Below are positions 8,048-15,474 of a stretch of DNA of 20,640 bases, in pieces; the first letter of the stretch is position 1, and each line of letters starts with the position of its first letter. Source of the stretch: CANLBN01 sp047638515 (GTDB lineage: Bacteria > Pseudomonadota > Gammaproteobacteria > Pseudomonadales > Cellvibrionaceae); contig JBLIME010000018.1 of NCBI GenBank assembly GCA_047638515.1, positions 1 to 20,640 on the forward strand. The letters are read 5' to 3'. Below the pieces are notes generated by a model that saw only the letters and a list, made by a program, of their open reading frames with translations, ran no database searches and was not told the DNA's origin. A program made the translations under genes and the position numbers.

Positions 8048-8222
8048 GGTTTTATTTTAGCTGCTGTATTAGGTATGGATGCTTTTGTAGTATTCGTAGC
8101 TTTAGCTGTTAGGTATTAAAAGCCAAAAAAATCACTGAATCCGATGCTATGATTTTATACCAGTCAGTTTGATTATCGGAACTTTTGCTCTGTATCGCAG
8201 GTAGGTTGGCATATTTATAGGT
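8048..8222 (+). pseudogene. mntP: Relic of manganese exporter MntP (N-terminal third)
   Basis: MntP is an inner-membrane Mn2+ efflux protein of about 190 residues. One frame reads GFILAAVLGMDAFVVFVALAV, matching the family's first helix with its conserved MDAF. It continues with RY, a TAA stop (8117-8119) and KPKKS. In E. coli MntP, as I recall it, KPK lies at the same distance from MDAF, and the residue before it (His) corresponds to the stop here. After a frame change, SLIIGTFALYRR, a stop and VGIFIG have the spacing of LIFGAVETLTPLIGWGMG. The remaining two thirds are not recognisable. Mn efflux fits the neighbouring fur and other metal genes. The identification rests on a remembered family sequence, so it is moderate. 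Confidence 0.5.
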
Positions 8223-8540
8223 GTGTGAAGCCGTGTGTTAAAACCTGGGCTGTAGCAATTACAGTAGGCAGCATAGTGAGCTTAAAAGGCTATTCGATAC
8301 ACTGCAGTACTATAAATAGCCACTAATGATAGGTTGTGATCCACATAAGAGAGCTTCCCTGCCTGTTAATTCTATTATTTAAATTTGTTAATTGACACTG
8401 TCGAGTCATTAGCGCGGAACTTATGAAGCCTGAGCTTTGCCGCATCTGTCCGTAGACTGCTGATTGTTGTCGAGGCGAGCCAGAGTGCTCAAACTGTAGG
8501 AGTGAGAGCCTGACTGTATTGATTACCTCCTCCCGAAAAA
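8223..8540. other. Geneless stretch downstream of fur
   Basis: No open frame of note. The downstream part of mntP may have decayed here: a TWAVAITVGSIVS stretch near 8250 could be part of its second helix. I saw no clear terminator for the leftward fur transcript in the first bases after its stop. Confidence 0.45.
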
Positions 8541-8945
8541 TTAAGGTTTCTTCTTTTTGACATAAAGTACTAGGCTATGGGAAGTTAATTCGTAGCCATG
8601 TTCATGTGCAATTTTTTCTTGCAACGCCTCAATCTGTTCGTTGTGAAACTCAATGATCTCTCCATTTTCAATGCACACCATATGATCATGGTGCGCCCCA
8701 CGGTCTAACTCAAATACAGAGTGCCCACCTTCAAAGTTATGCCTAATCACTAAGCCTGCCGACTCGAATTGAGTGAGCACACGATAAACTGTCGCAAGGC
8801 CGACTTCCTCATTGGCTTCTAGCAACGTTTTATACACATCCTCTGCACTAAGGTGTTCCGCTGCCTCAAGTATTTGTAGAATTTTAACTCTCGGCAGAGT
8901 TACTTTTAGACCCGCTTGCTTAAGATCTGAGTTACTGTCGGACAT
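8541..8945 (-). CDS. fur: Ferric uptake regulator
   Basis: Fur is a dimeric Fe2+-loaded repressor of iron uptake genes. ATG at 8945 gives 134 residues, the length of Pseudomonas Fur, and is preceded by GGAGACG at good spacing; the frame runs on to 9038, but the extra residues are not family-like. Visible parts are the winged helix with GLKVTLPRVKILQ and recognition helix GLATVYRVLTQFE (49-61), then GGHSVFEL and HHDHMVC (85-91) of the metal sites, and IEFHNEQIEALQEKIAHEHGYEL. The second Cys of the E. coli-type CxxC zinc pair is absent, as in Pseudomonas Fur, so this is not by itself damage. It reads towards the dead metal genes and is the only intact metal-related gene here. Candidate operators for it lie at 11339-11390. 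Confidence 0.95.
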   Translation of the reverse strand: MSDSNSDLKQAGLKVTLPRVKILQILEAAEHLSAEDVYKTLLEANEEVGLATVYRVLTQFESAGLVIRHNFEGGHSVFELDRGAHHDHMVCIENGEIIEFHNEQIEALQEKIAHEHGYELTSHSLVLYVKKKKP

Positions 8946-9782
8946 CAACGTCTCCTTGTTAGCTATTATTTTGATATATGTTGTATTGATGAAACTGTAT
9001 CGACAGCCTCGCGTATTTAATTTGTCGGTCTGAGACACTTAGTGGAGGCGTCCAGTAAGCGACTGCATTATTGACCCACTTCCATGGTGATATCACTATA
9101 CTAAAGTCATATACTCTACTGATAAAAAATGAACGATACCAGACTTATGACCCAGCAGCATAAAAACGATTAAATTGTGAGATGGTCTTGAGGGTAAATA
9201 AGCACAATGCTGGGGGTGTCGAGAAGTCCTTAGGTCGTTAAGCTTACATGGCTATAGGTTCAGTCAAGTGCAACAGTAAAGCTATCAGCAATATTATAAT
9301 AAACCCTCATACACCTACACATAAGAACTACTCAACAAGTAATGCGTGAAAATGTTGAGCGCATATATAGCCTTAATCAAATAGGGAGTTGGCCCAACAC
9401 TGAAAACCTCTGTCACGCTGGTACAACCATCATCTGCGGTCTCATTTAAGACGATCAGACGTTAAACAGATGCCTGCTCAAACACACAGTGCTCCAGAGC
9501 CCTACAAGCTTCGAAGCGAGTCGGTTCAGGTCCGGGGTCACGTTAGCGAGTGCATGCTAGAAGGTGAGAGACTTCTATTGTCGATAACTAAAAGTGCGGT
9601 TGGGAGACTGATACTGCTTTGATTAGAAGTCACTGAGACGTTCTTCGAGATAGAGCTGCTCGTATAGCCACTTTTTCAACAGCATTCGCTATTTTTTTGT
9701 CGTTACAATCGTTTAGCGTTTTTTAAAGGTCGAATCATTAACGACGACAATATCACCAGTGTTCGATGGTCAAAATAGACAG
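8946..9782. other. Geneless stretch upstream of fur
   Basis: About 830 bp without a credible gene. The right of it (9450-9700) is richer in GC than its surroundings and may be decayed coding DNA, but no frame is recognisable. In pseudomonads bamE (omlA) lies divergent from fur; I found no trace of it. The fur promoter should lie at 8946-9040, where no strong -35/-10 pair stands out. ATAGC/GCTAT followed by seven T (9665-9697) is too weak a hairpin to call. Confidence 0.5.
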
Positions 9783-10235
9783 CTAATGAATAACATCGTC
9801 TTCATTAGACAAAAGTGAAATAAAAGTAGGTAGCTTTTTAAGCCAAACTTCATTATTTCCCGATAGCGATACCGAGTGATACTTAAGGAAAAGAGACCAT
9901 TCTACATAGAGTTTCTTTACAGCATTAATGATGGCTGCTTTTTGAAAAGAGCACTTATTAGGTCGTTTATTGATATCCCTAAGAAAATAAAAAATATCTT
10001 CAAATAAAATCTGCGCGGAAGTAAATTTGTTTTTTGCAACATGGCTGTCAATTATATTTAAATAACTAATGACTACTAACGCAACTGCTTTTTCAGGATC
10101 GTTTGAAATAAATATATTATCAAAGTGTTTTTTAGACAACATAAGAGCATGATTATTCACCTCAATAGCATCGTCGTAACAATAGTTATAATACGCTTTT
10201 TTTGCATCAGTGATTAGTAGCTTCCAATCTAGCAT
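9783..10235 (-). CDS. Hypothetical helical (TPR-like) protein
   Basis: The 150 residues, MLDWKLLITDAKKAYYNYCYD onwards, look like a pair of antiparallel helices repeated: an Ala/Tyr-rich first repeat (DAIEVNNHALMLSKKHF), then DPEKAVALVVISYLNIIDSHVAKNKFTSAQILFEDIFYFL, which has the small-large-small pattern of a tetratricopeptide repeat. It has no signal peptide or membrane segment, so it is presumably cytoplasmic. It resembles, weakly and from memory, small gammaproteobacterial DUF2753-type proteins; I would not assign that. It is more AT-rich than the genes around parC. It follows a similar-sized helical gene on the same strand by 88 bp, so they are probably one transcript. The last codons lie in an 8-bp inverted repeat (CTAATGAA/TTCATTAG, 9783-9808) with no U run. 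Appears intact; function unknown. Confidence 0.7.
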   Translation of the reverse strand: MLDWKLLITDAKKAYYNYCYDDAIEVNNHALMLSKKHFDNIFISNDPEKAVALVVISYLNIIDSHVAKNKFTSAQILFEDIFYFLRDINKRPNKCSFQKAAIINAVKKLYVEWSLFLKYHSVSLSGNNEVWLKKLPTFISLLSNEDDVIH

Positions 10236-10323
10236 GTCATTGGCATCCGCGGTTTATAATTTCAATTAAATGTATAGCCATCATAAACACTCTTAGTGAG
10301 AGCTATAATTTTGAACGTAGATG

Positions 10324-10737
10324 TCAGCATTCAAATAATGCCTTCACCCATTGATTGACTTCTGATAACGGACAGTAGGCAATTTCTGTTAGGGGGTGCA
10401 ATAAAAGTTGCACACTAGCAGGATAAAGACTCTTTTCTAAATTGCCGGTCACTACCGCAACGATCCGTTGAACGTCGATCGTATGGTTGCACTGCCTAAT
10501 CGTAAAGGCTAACTCTGAAGCTGTTCGTACATAGCGGCTCACCTCAGGTGATCTGGGATCTCTTTCAAAAATAACCTGGGCAGCATCAAGTGCATTACCA
10601 TAGGATATTATCGATTTTTCCCACGCTTGATTATTTGCTTGATGTCTAGCCACAAACATAAGGCTTGACCAAAGAGCAGTCGCAGCCTTGGGGTCGTCAC
10701 TCAATTGTTCACGATGTTTCTTACACATAAAGTTCAT
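10324..10737 (-). CDS. Hypothetical helical protein, upstream partner of the preceding entry
   Basis: The 137 residues begin MNFMCKKHREQLSDDPKAATALW and are helical throughout, with a TPR-like unit (NNQAWEKSIISYGNALDAAQVIFERD) and a Leu-rich C-terminal half (NLEKSLYPASVQLLLHPLTE). There are no membrane or export signals. ATG 10737 is preferred because AGGCG lies about 8 bases upstream; MCKKH three codons later is an alternative. It has the same architecture as its downstream neighbour (a helical pair with DPxxA/DPEKA and an aromatic-Ala repeat), which suggests old paralogy or a heteromeric pair. I do not recognise the family. Their survival inside a largely dead region implies a retained role. 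Confidence 0.7.
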   Translation of the reverse strand: MNFMCKKHREQLSDDPKAATALWSSLMFVARHQANNQAWEKSIISYGNALDAAQVIFERDPRSPEVSRYVRTASELAFTIRQCNHTIDVQRIVAVVTGNLEKSLYPASVQLLLHPLTEIAYCPLSEVNQWVKALFEC

Positions 10738-11222
10738 TGTTTACGCCTATAAAAATTTTCTGTTGTAGACACTTTTAATTTAAAATATTAAGGCGACTGC
10801 CATTAAAGTTTAGGGTGGAATCCCATAATAATAAAATGGAATACATCTATAATTTTTAGAGTGGCAGTGCGGTGTGCCTATCACACTGGCCTCCAGCCCT
10901 AGGGTGCCACGCCGTGTGAAAATTCACGTTCATCTTGCTCATTGCGTCCACACGTTAATTGATCTAAATAGACAAGCTGACTTCAAAAAATTCTGGACGA
11001 TCATATCCGACGGCGCTAGTTTAATCGGTGTATTTAGGCAACCAACCAAAACCTCCTTGTTGGCGTCAACTAATTATTCTGCACACGTTAACAATTATAT
11101 TCGCCACCCTTGTGTCAGATCACTTAGAAATTATCACTTTTAATTCTCCTGTAGGTTGCATATCTTCAAGTATTTTTTAGTGAGATACATGTCCAGATAA
11201 TAGAATCTTGATCCGAATAATT
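10738..11222. other. Geneless stretch upstream of the two helical genes
   Basis: A GTG-started frame of 89 codons at 10874-11143 (plus strand) has an odd composition rich in Arg, His and Ser and no ribosome site; I take it as accidental. On the minus strand an AAGGAGG lies near 11065 but leads to no frame. The promoter of the helical gene pair should lie here. TATAAT at 10848-10853 points the other way. Confidence 0.5.
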
Positions 11223-11249
11223 AAAAAAGCAACTGACTTAGTTGACTTT
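11223..11249 (-). terminator. Rho-independent terminator of the small-RNA candidate
   Basis: On the minus strand AAAG, a bulged T, CAACT, a 5-base loop and AGTTG pair into nine base pairs closed by CTTT, and six T in a row end it. The stem is short and only moderately GC-rich, but the U run and position are right. No open reading frame of any size ends just before it, which is what suggests an RNA gene. Confidence 0.55.
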
Positions 11250-11330
11250 AGTTATACAGCTGTTGATCTGATGTGTGGCATTACGATGCATTTTCGGGTC
11301 ACAGTTTTGTTCGATGTCCCCACTAACCAT
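11223..11330 (-). ncRNA. Candidate Fur-regulated small RNA, about 108 nt
   Basis: A minus-strand promoter (11365-11337) predicts a transcript beginning near 11330; 108 bases later comes a terminator-like hairpin with a U run. The length matches RyhB/PrrF-type iron-sparing RNAs. Internal pairing is possible near the 5' end (GGG and ACA against TGT and CCC) and in the middle (GCAT, loop CGTA, ATGC), followed by an A-rich single-stranded part. I could not match it to the RyhB or PrrF core, so homology is not claimed. An open frame of 30 codons starts exactly at the predicted start (ATG 11330), so a leaderless micro-ORF is an alternative. Both ends are seen; expression and Fur control are inferred. 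Confidence 0.45.
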
Positions 11331-11336
11331 AAACGC

Positions 11337-11365
11337 AGCATAATGATTGTTGTTAAACCTGTCAA
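11337..11365 (-). promoter_or_regulatory. Sigma-70 promoter TTGACA-17-TATGCT
   Basis: Read on the minus strand, TTGACA (11365-11360) matches the -35 consensus fully; the spacer is 17 bases and the -10 is TATGCT (11342-11337; 4 of 6). It is the best promoter match I found in the window. It points left, towards the terminator at 11249 and, much further, the helical gene pair. Confidence 0.6.
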
Positions 11366-11390
11366 TGCAAATAATAATCGTTAGCATTTG
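11339..11390. promoter_or_regulatory. Two Fur-like operator candidates at the small-RNA promoter
   Basis: Site 1 (11339-11357) matches the 19-bp Fur consensus at 12 of 19 bases by my count and overlaps the -10 and spacer, the usual place for a Fur repressor. Site 2 (11368-11390) is a 23-bp dyad (outer arms CAAAT/ATTTG, inner TAA/TTA) directly upstream of the -35; it also resembles Zur boxes. Neither score is strong alone: a 12/19 match also occurs at 4347-4365 without a promoter. Their arrangement around a good promoter is what lends weight. Confidence 0.4.
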
Positions 11391-12219
11391 TGGGCTGGCG
11401 TTGACGCTGACATTGTCATTGCTATTGACGTTGGACGTTGCCTCGCACTTAATTAAATGCGGGTGCTCAGTGGGTTCAGGTCTCCAGTTTTATTTTTTAA
11501 TGAATGAATGACCTTCAATTATTTATAATCTAGGTGAGTGATCTAGCATCAAGCTTTTGTGAGGATTCTTTGCTTGTGGTCGATGTGATGGGATTTAGAG
11601 CACAGGAGTGCTACAAAATACATGAAAACCCTTCACTTTTTTAAATTCTCCGCTAAGCCTTGTTAATCGACGCATTGATCGACAGTCGGCGCTCCTTCGT
11701 CCCTAAGGTCGTTAATTAATTCTCAGGTCATAGCTCCAGGCCACGACAAAAATTAATGAGAGTAATCATCATTAATTCCATAGAGCGTATTGATAAAGAT
11801 TAATGTCGCATCGAGTCCGTGACTAGGCCTTCTAAAGATCGGGTATAGATTTTCAATAGCACTTATACAACGTAAGCGGCTATAAGTAGGTATCACCAAT
11901 GTGGGAGGATACCTGTGTCTGTTTTCTTCAAATATCTAAAGCCGAATGGCCATTGGCGGTGAGCAGAGATGCTATTTCTCGTGTAGGTAATAATGACGTA
12001 TTGCCTGTTAGTCATCGATAAACGGCAATGATCAATGGTATTTCAGTCGCTAGTTTTGGTTGTGATGTTCACTATATGCTGTTGTAAAATTTACAGCTAA
12101 CAACACCGTAACGCCAGCAGCGTCCGAGTCTTTATATAAAACGCGGATTAAGCTTTGCTGCGGTAGCAGTTGATCACCAATTTCGGGCCTGCCCTAAGCT
12201 CTATGAGCTAAGTCTTGTG
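11391..12219. other. Geneless stretch with coding remnants
   Basis: Short open runs (AEWPLAVSRDAISRVGNNDV near 11950, TAMINGISVASFGCDVHYMLL near 12030) suggest a decayed gene that I cannot name. A 7-bp inverted repeat AGGTATC/GATACCT spans 11888-11914. A perfect 13-base palindrome TGTAAAATTTACA is at 12083-12095; its arms do not fit the LexA spacing. Confidence 0.5.
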
Positions 12220-12241
12220 CCCCAGACTCGGCGGTCTGGGG
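12220..12241. terminator. GC-rich hairpin downstream of the chemotaxis gene
   Basis: CCCCAGAC (12220-12227) and GTCTGGGG (12234-12241) form eight perfect pairs around a 6-base loop. On the plus strand TGTTCTT follows, a poor U run; on the minus strand there is none. A smaller AGCTC/GAGCT hairpin lies just left (about 12198-12210). It may end the leftward chemotaxis transcript, whose stop lies 114 bp away, or a lost rightward gene. Confidence 0.5.
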
Positions 12242-12354
12242 TGTTCTTGAGATTTAAGCAAAGTGTGGACAAGCATACTCAAAATTGATGCTGGACGTTC
12301 CGCCAAGCCATCGACTACCAGCGCTGCGTCGACTTCGACATTGCTTGCAAGCTA

Positions 12355-13992
12355 TTAGTGGGTCGATTTATAACCTATGCGAAAGCCACCCCAGTGTTTG
12401 TCTTTAATATAAATGGGTACCGATAGATCGTGGACAATTTCACCGGTATCACGCTTGTAGGTTTGGATTAAAAAGTTTTTTTCATGATTACCGCATCTTG
12501 AACCCGTTGGGTCGTCAAAGATGCGTTTAGTTCTATTCTTGACAATGTCGACGCCGTAGTTTCCTGTTAACGCTTGTGAAAAGCATTTGTTGTGAGTAGG
12601 AAAATAACCGTTATTATCGACTGCACCCGCATATAAAATACAGTTTTCATCAAGAATAGGCTCTTGAATATGCGGTAACACGCTATCGGTAAAAGTATCA
12701 AAGCGAGTGCTGTGTTTAAGCGGATCGGTGTTGGCTATAGGCACATAATTTCTATCGAATAAATCCGCCTCTGCAATAACATTATTTTCAATCGATTCTG
12801 CAAAGCATCTCTCGATTGCTTGCACGGCCGCTTGTGCTCTTTGAAGCACGATCGCGTGTTCACCGTTTAAGACATCTTCACCGAGTAACTCATAGATATA
12901 TTCTGCTCGATTAGATAAACCACTCGATTGCCCAAGGACTGCCTCTACGTCTTCACCAGTTGACTTTAACTCGGCCATTAATTCGCTGAATTTATTAGCA
13001 ATAGCTGATTGATGCTCACTGTTTTGCCGTGCGTGATCGCGTGCTTTGATGACTTGAAGATCCACTTTCGCCGATTGAGTGTTAATCTCTTGAAGTGAAA
13101 TGTCGACTTTATTAGTTTGTTCTTTGGTCTCACGTACCACACTAATTAAATCAGACATGGCAGTACTAACCTTGGCGATTTCTTGATTAATGCTTTTTGC
13201 CATACCGCTAATTTCACTGGTAGACGATTTGGTGCGATTGGCAAGGTTGCGCACTTCATCCGCAACAACGGCAAACCCACGCCCATGCTCTCCAGCTCTT
13301 GCGGCTTCAATTGAGGCGTTCAAGGCGAGTAGATTTGTTTGTTCTGCAATGCTATTAATTTCGTTAGTGATAGCAAATATTTGCGATGTCTGAGTATCGA
13401 GTTCATTAACTAATAAGGCTACAGCCTCTACTTGATCGACTGTTTTTCCCATATCTGCTGTCGTTGATTCAATGGCACTGCGCCCCTCTAAGCTGGCTTT
13501 GCTCGTTAAGGTTGACAGCTCACCGAGGTGATTACTGTCATCGAGGGCGTGTTGTATGTTTTTTGTAACAATCGCCGAGGTACTATCTAGTGCCTCGATA
13601 CTTTTGATTTGATGGCCAACACGCTTTTTTAATGTGTCGCAGGCAAACGAAACTTCAGCACCCGCAATCGCGACCCTCGAGCAGGTATCGGCGACACTAG
13701 TCGCCGTTTTATAAGAGCTCAGAAGACGCTCATCAAGAGCCAAGAGTATCTCTAATGGGCTGTTTACATGGCTTTTGTCGCTAAAGTAGGCCTCCTTAAG
13801 CAACTGAAGCTGGCGACTTAATGCTTTCAGCGTCATCGAGTAGAGTATCACCGCAACCAATAACGTCGAACTGAGAGTGATGACAATAGCCGCCATAAAG
13901 CCAAACACAAGGCTCCAAAGGACGGTGATACAGCCAATCCCAACAGCTAAGCTGATGAATAATTGAAGTGAATAAAGCGGATTTCTTTTCAT
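12355..13992 (-). CDS. Methyl-accepting chemotaxis protein with C-terminal sensor-like domain
   Basis: MCPs bind ligands and steer the CheA kinase. The 545 residues begin with two hydrophobic helices (about 8-28 and 31-52) separated by only a few residues, so there is no periplasmic sensor. A long coiled coil follows with the invariant hairpin tip EINSIAEQTNLLALNASIEA, then RAGEHGRGFAVVADEVRNLA (about 211-251). After the coiled coil, residues about 408-545 form a compact domain (YVPIANTDPLKHSTRFD, LYAGAVDNNGYFPTHNKC, NRTKRIFDDPTGSRCG, SVPIYIKDKHWGGFRIGY), a Cache/PAS-like cytoplasmic sensor seen behind the signalling domain in some proteobacterial MCPs. ATG 13992 has AGAGGA upstream. It ends in TAA-TAG. 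No che or flagellar gene is nearby. It looks intact. Confidence 0.93.
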   Translation of the reverse strand: MKRNPLYSLQLFISLAVGIGCITVLWSLVFGFMAAIVITLSSTLLVAVILYSMTLKALSRQLQLLKEAYFSDKSHVNSPLEILLALDERLLSSYKTATSVADTCSRVAIAGAEVSFACDTLKKRVGHQIKSIEALDSTSAIVTKNIQHALDDSNHLGELSTLTSKASLEGRSAIESTTADMGKTVDQVEAVALLVNELDTQTSQIFAITNEINSIAEQTNLLALNASIEAARAGEHGRGFAVVADEVRNLANRTKSSTSEISGMAKSINQEIAKVSTAMSDLISVVRETKEQTNKVDISLQEINTQSAKVDLQVIKARDHARQNSEHQSAIANKFSELMAELKSTGEDVEAVLGQSSGLSNRAEYIYELLGEDVLNGEHAIVLQRAQAAVQAIERCFAESIENNVIAEADLFDRNYVPIANTDPLKHSTRFDTFTDSVLPHIQEPILDENCILYAGAVDNNGYFPTHNKCFSQALTGNYGVDIVKNRTKRIFDDPTGSRCGNHEKNFLIQTYKRDTGEIVHDLSVPIYIKDKHWGGFRIGYKSTH

Positions 13993-14095
13993 TATTTGTA
14001 AGTCCTCTTATTGATATTATGGTGAGTACAAGGCTTGTGCATAACTATAGTAAAAAAAATGTTTTTTTCCAGAAATGTCAGTAATATTCAATCGA

Positions 14096-14119
14096 TTCGG
14101 TGGCTTGTTCGGTGGCTTG
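14096..14119. repeat. 12-bp perfect tandem duplication
   Basis: TTCGGTGGCTTG is present twice back to back, upstream of the chemotaxis gene. Just left of it, 14052-14068 is A8-TG-T7. Both look like slippage products in unconstrained DNA. Confidence 0.75.
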
Positions 14120-14157
14120 AAAAGCAGACCTATAGCGGCAACAAGGACTTAATCTAG

Positions 14158-14442
14158 CGTTTTAGAGGCGACATAGCGGCCTTACCAAGGCTGCTTGGGT
14201 ATAAGTCAAGGCATATAGTACCCAATAAACTCAGCCCCAGCTTCCAGCTAGACGATGCCACTATTAATAGCTTTCGTCGTTTTGAGACGCACGTGGATAG
14301 CGCATTTCTTAATATTAGTAATAATTTTCAGCCCTCAGCCTACCCACAGTCTGTCTCGATTAATGCGAGCACTCGTTTAGGTAGGCCACCAAGCCCGGTT
14401 CCACTTCAAATAGTGCCGCAGGACAAGCTAGATGATCGTTAA
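14158..14442 (+). pseudogene. 94-codon open remnant without a start codon
   Basis: The frame is open from just after a TAG (14155-14157) to TAA 14440-14442, yet it has no ATG or TTG near its beginning and no ribosome site. The product has normal protein composition (GYKSRHIVPNKLSPSFQ, then SAFLNISNNFQPSAYPQSV, then TRLGRPPSPVPLQ). A second run at about 14530-14670 (TNTQAVFDTVIRQPSSIGSF, then DKAAGYRSGVSLPLIFDRYP) may come from the same gene after frame damage. The DNA around 14190-14225 and 14600-14640 is similar, so the gene may have had internal repeats. I do not recognise the family; chance openness is possible. Confidence 0.3.
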
Positions 14443-15460
14443 CAATGGCATTGTTTGGGATCTTTCGCTAAAAAGATATAAGCCTTTAGATGCACAGACT
14501 GTAAGCGCTAACTTACCAAGCTTGTGTTCACTAGTAGTATCAATACTCAGGCTGTATTTGACACGGTTATTCGTCAGCCTAGCTCGATAGGATCGTTTGA
14601 TAAGGCAGCTGGATATAGGTCAGGCGTATCACTGCCCCTAATTTTTGATCGTTACCCATCTGTACAAAAATAGCCCGCTGCAGTTAGACCAAAGGTGAGA
14701 ATACCCAATAAACTAGAATGAGTATGATGCGTTTGTTAAGCAGAGTTTAGCCGCTAGCTCACCAGAGCACGGGTAGTAATCAGAACAAGATGATAATGCG
14801 GCTGACCTCTCAGTAGACCTCAGTAGAAATAAGACAAGTCAGCATACATCGGCAAAAATGTTGCTCTAATTGAAACAGTAAAGCTTCAGGTCATCGTGAC
14901 CCACTGCATCTAGAAAAGAAGTGATCGTTCTCTCTTATATTAATGGCCTTATTGGTCGTTGTAATTTACGATTGTCTTCCGGTGGTTATTATCGATTTTC
15001 ACGCGAGTGATCATTCAAAAATGCTAATATTACCGATATCGCTATTGTCCACTTTTTTGCAGCTAAGGTCTTGACGACAGATTGTCAGCCTCGGCGTCGT
15101 GGAGATATAGTCTTAACTACTTATCCTGTACCCGCCTGTGTTAGTGCAAAATTTTAGTGGTATTGTGAATCTTAGCCGCAGAGCTGAATAACCAGGCAGC
15201 GTGTAGCTCCAGGACAACGTCAGGCCGCTTTAAATAAGTGCGGTTGGGCTTGACGGCAACTTCAATAAGCGAGTCGATAGCCTTCGGGATAAATTGCTAG
15301 ATCTTGTCAGCGGGTAAGGCGTAGCTACGGTTAGCTTATCGTCAGCGCGTCTAGTAATTGTCGATTATCTCAACCAATAAAAGTGTTAGGCAGTCATGGG
15401 CTGTGCCGATTTTTAAGGCGTGCTAGCGACTGTAAAACTATAAACTATTTACCGATAAAA
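14443..15460. other. Geneless stretch upstream of parC with coding remnants
   Basis: Stops interrupt every frame. One frame at about 15213-15383 has three stops but still reads like protein (ISAVGLDGNFNKRVDSLRD, KLLDLVSG, VATVSLSSARLVIVDYLNQ), so a gene probably died here. Another short run near 15030 begins MLILPISLLSTFLQLRS, like a signal peptide. I could not identify either. parE, a frequent neighbour of parC, was not found. The parC promoter should lie in the last 100 bp. Confidence 0.45.
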
Positions 15461-15474
15461 TTTAGGAAGACGTT

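Noticed and set aside
8946..9038. Upstream extension of the fur frame
   Set aside because: The added residues are unlike Fur, and the ribosome site sits directly before the ATG at 8945.
9520..9545. tRNA T-arm-like GGTTCAGGTCC
   Set aside because: The arm pairs poorly and no acceptor, anticodon or D arm surrounds it.
9593..9605. 13-base word AAGTGCGGTTGGG shared with about 15236
   Set aside because: The flanks do not align, and a few such matches are expected by chance in a window of this size.
9665..9697. Terminator-like ATAGC/GCTAT with a T run
   Set aside because: Five-base AT-rich stem with a 17-base loop is too weak, and no transcript is evident.
10874..11143. 89-codon GTG-started frame on the plus strand
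   Set aside because: Odd composition, no ribosome site, no recognisable motif; overlaps no conserved feature and reads as accidental.
12083..12095. Perfect palindrome TGTAAAATTTACA as a LexA or other operator
   Set aside because: CTGT and ACAG are 10 bases apart instead of the 8 of a LexA box, and no gene start is close.
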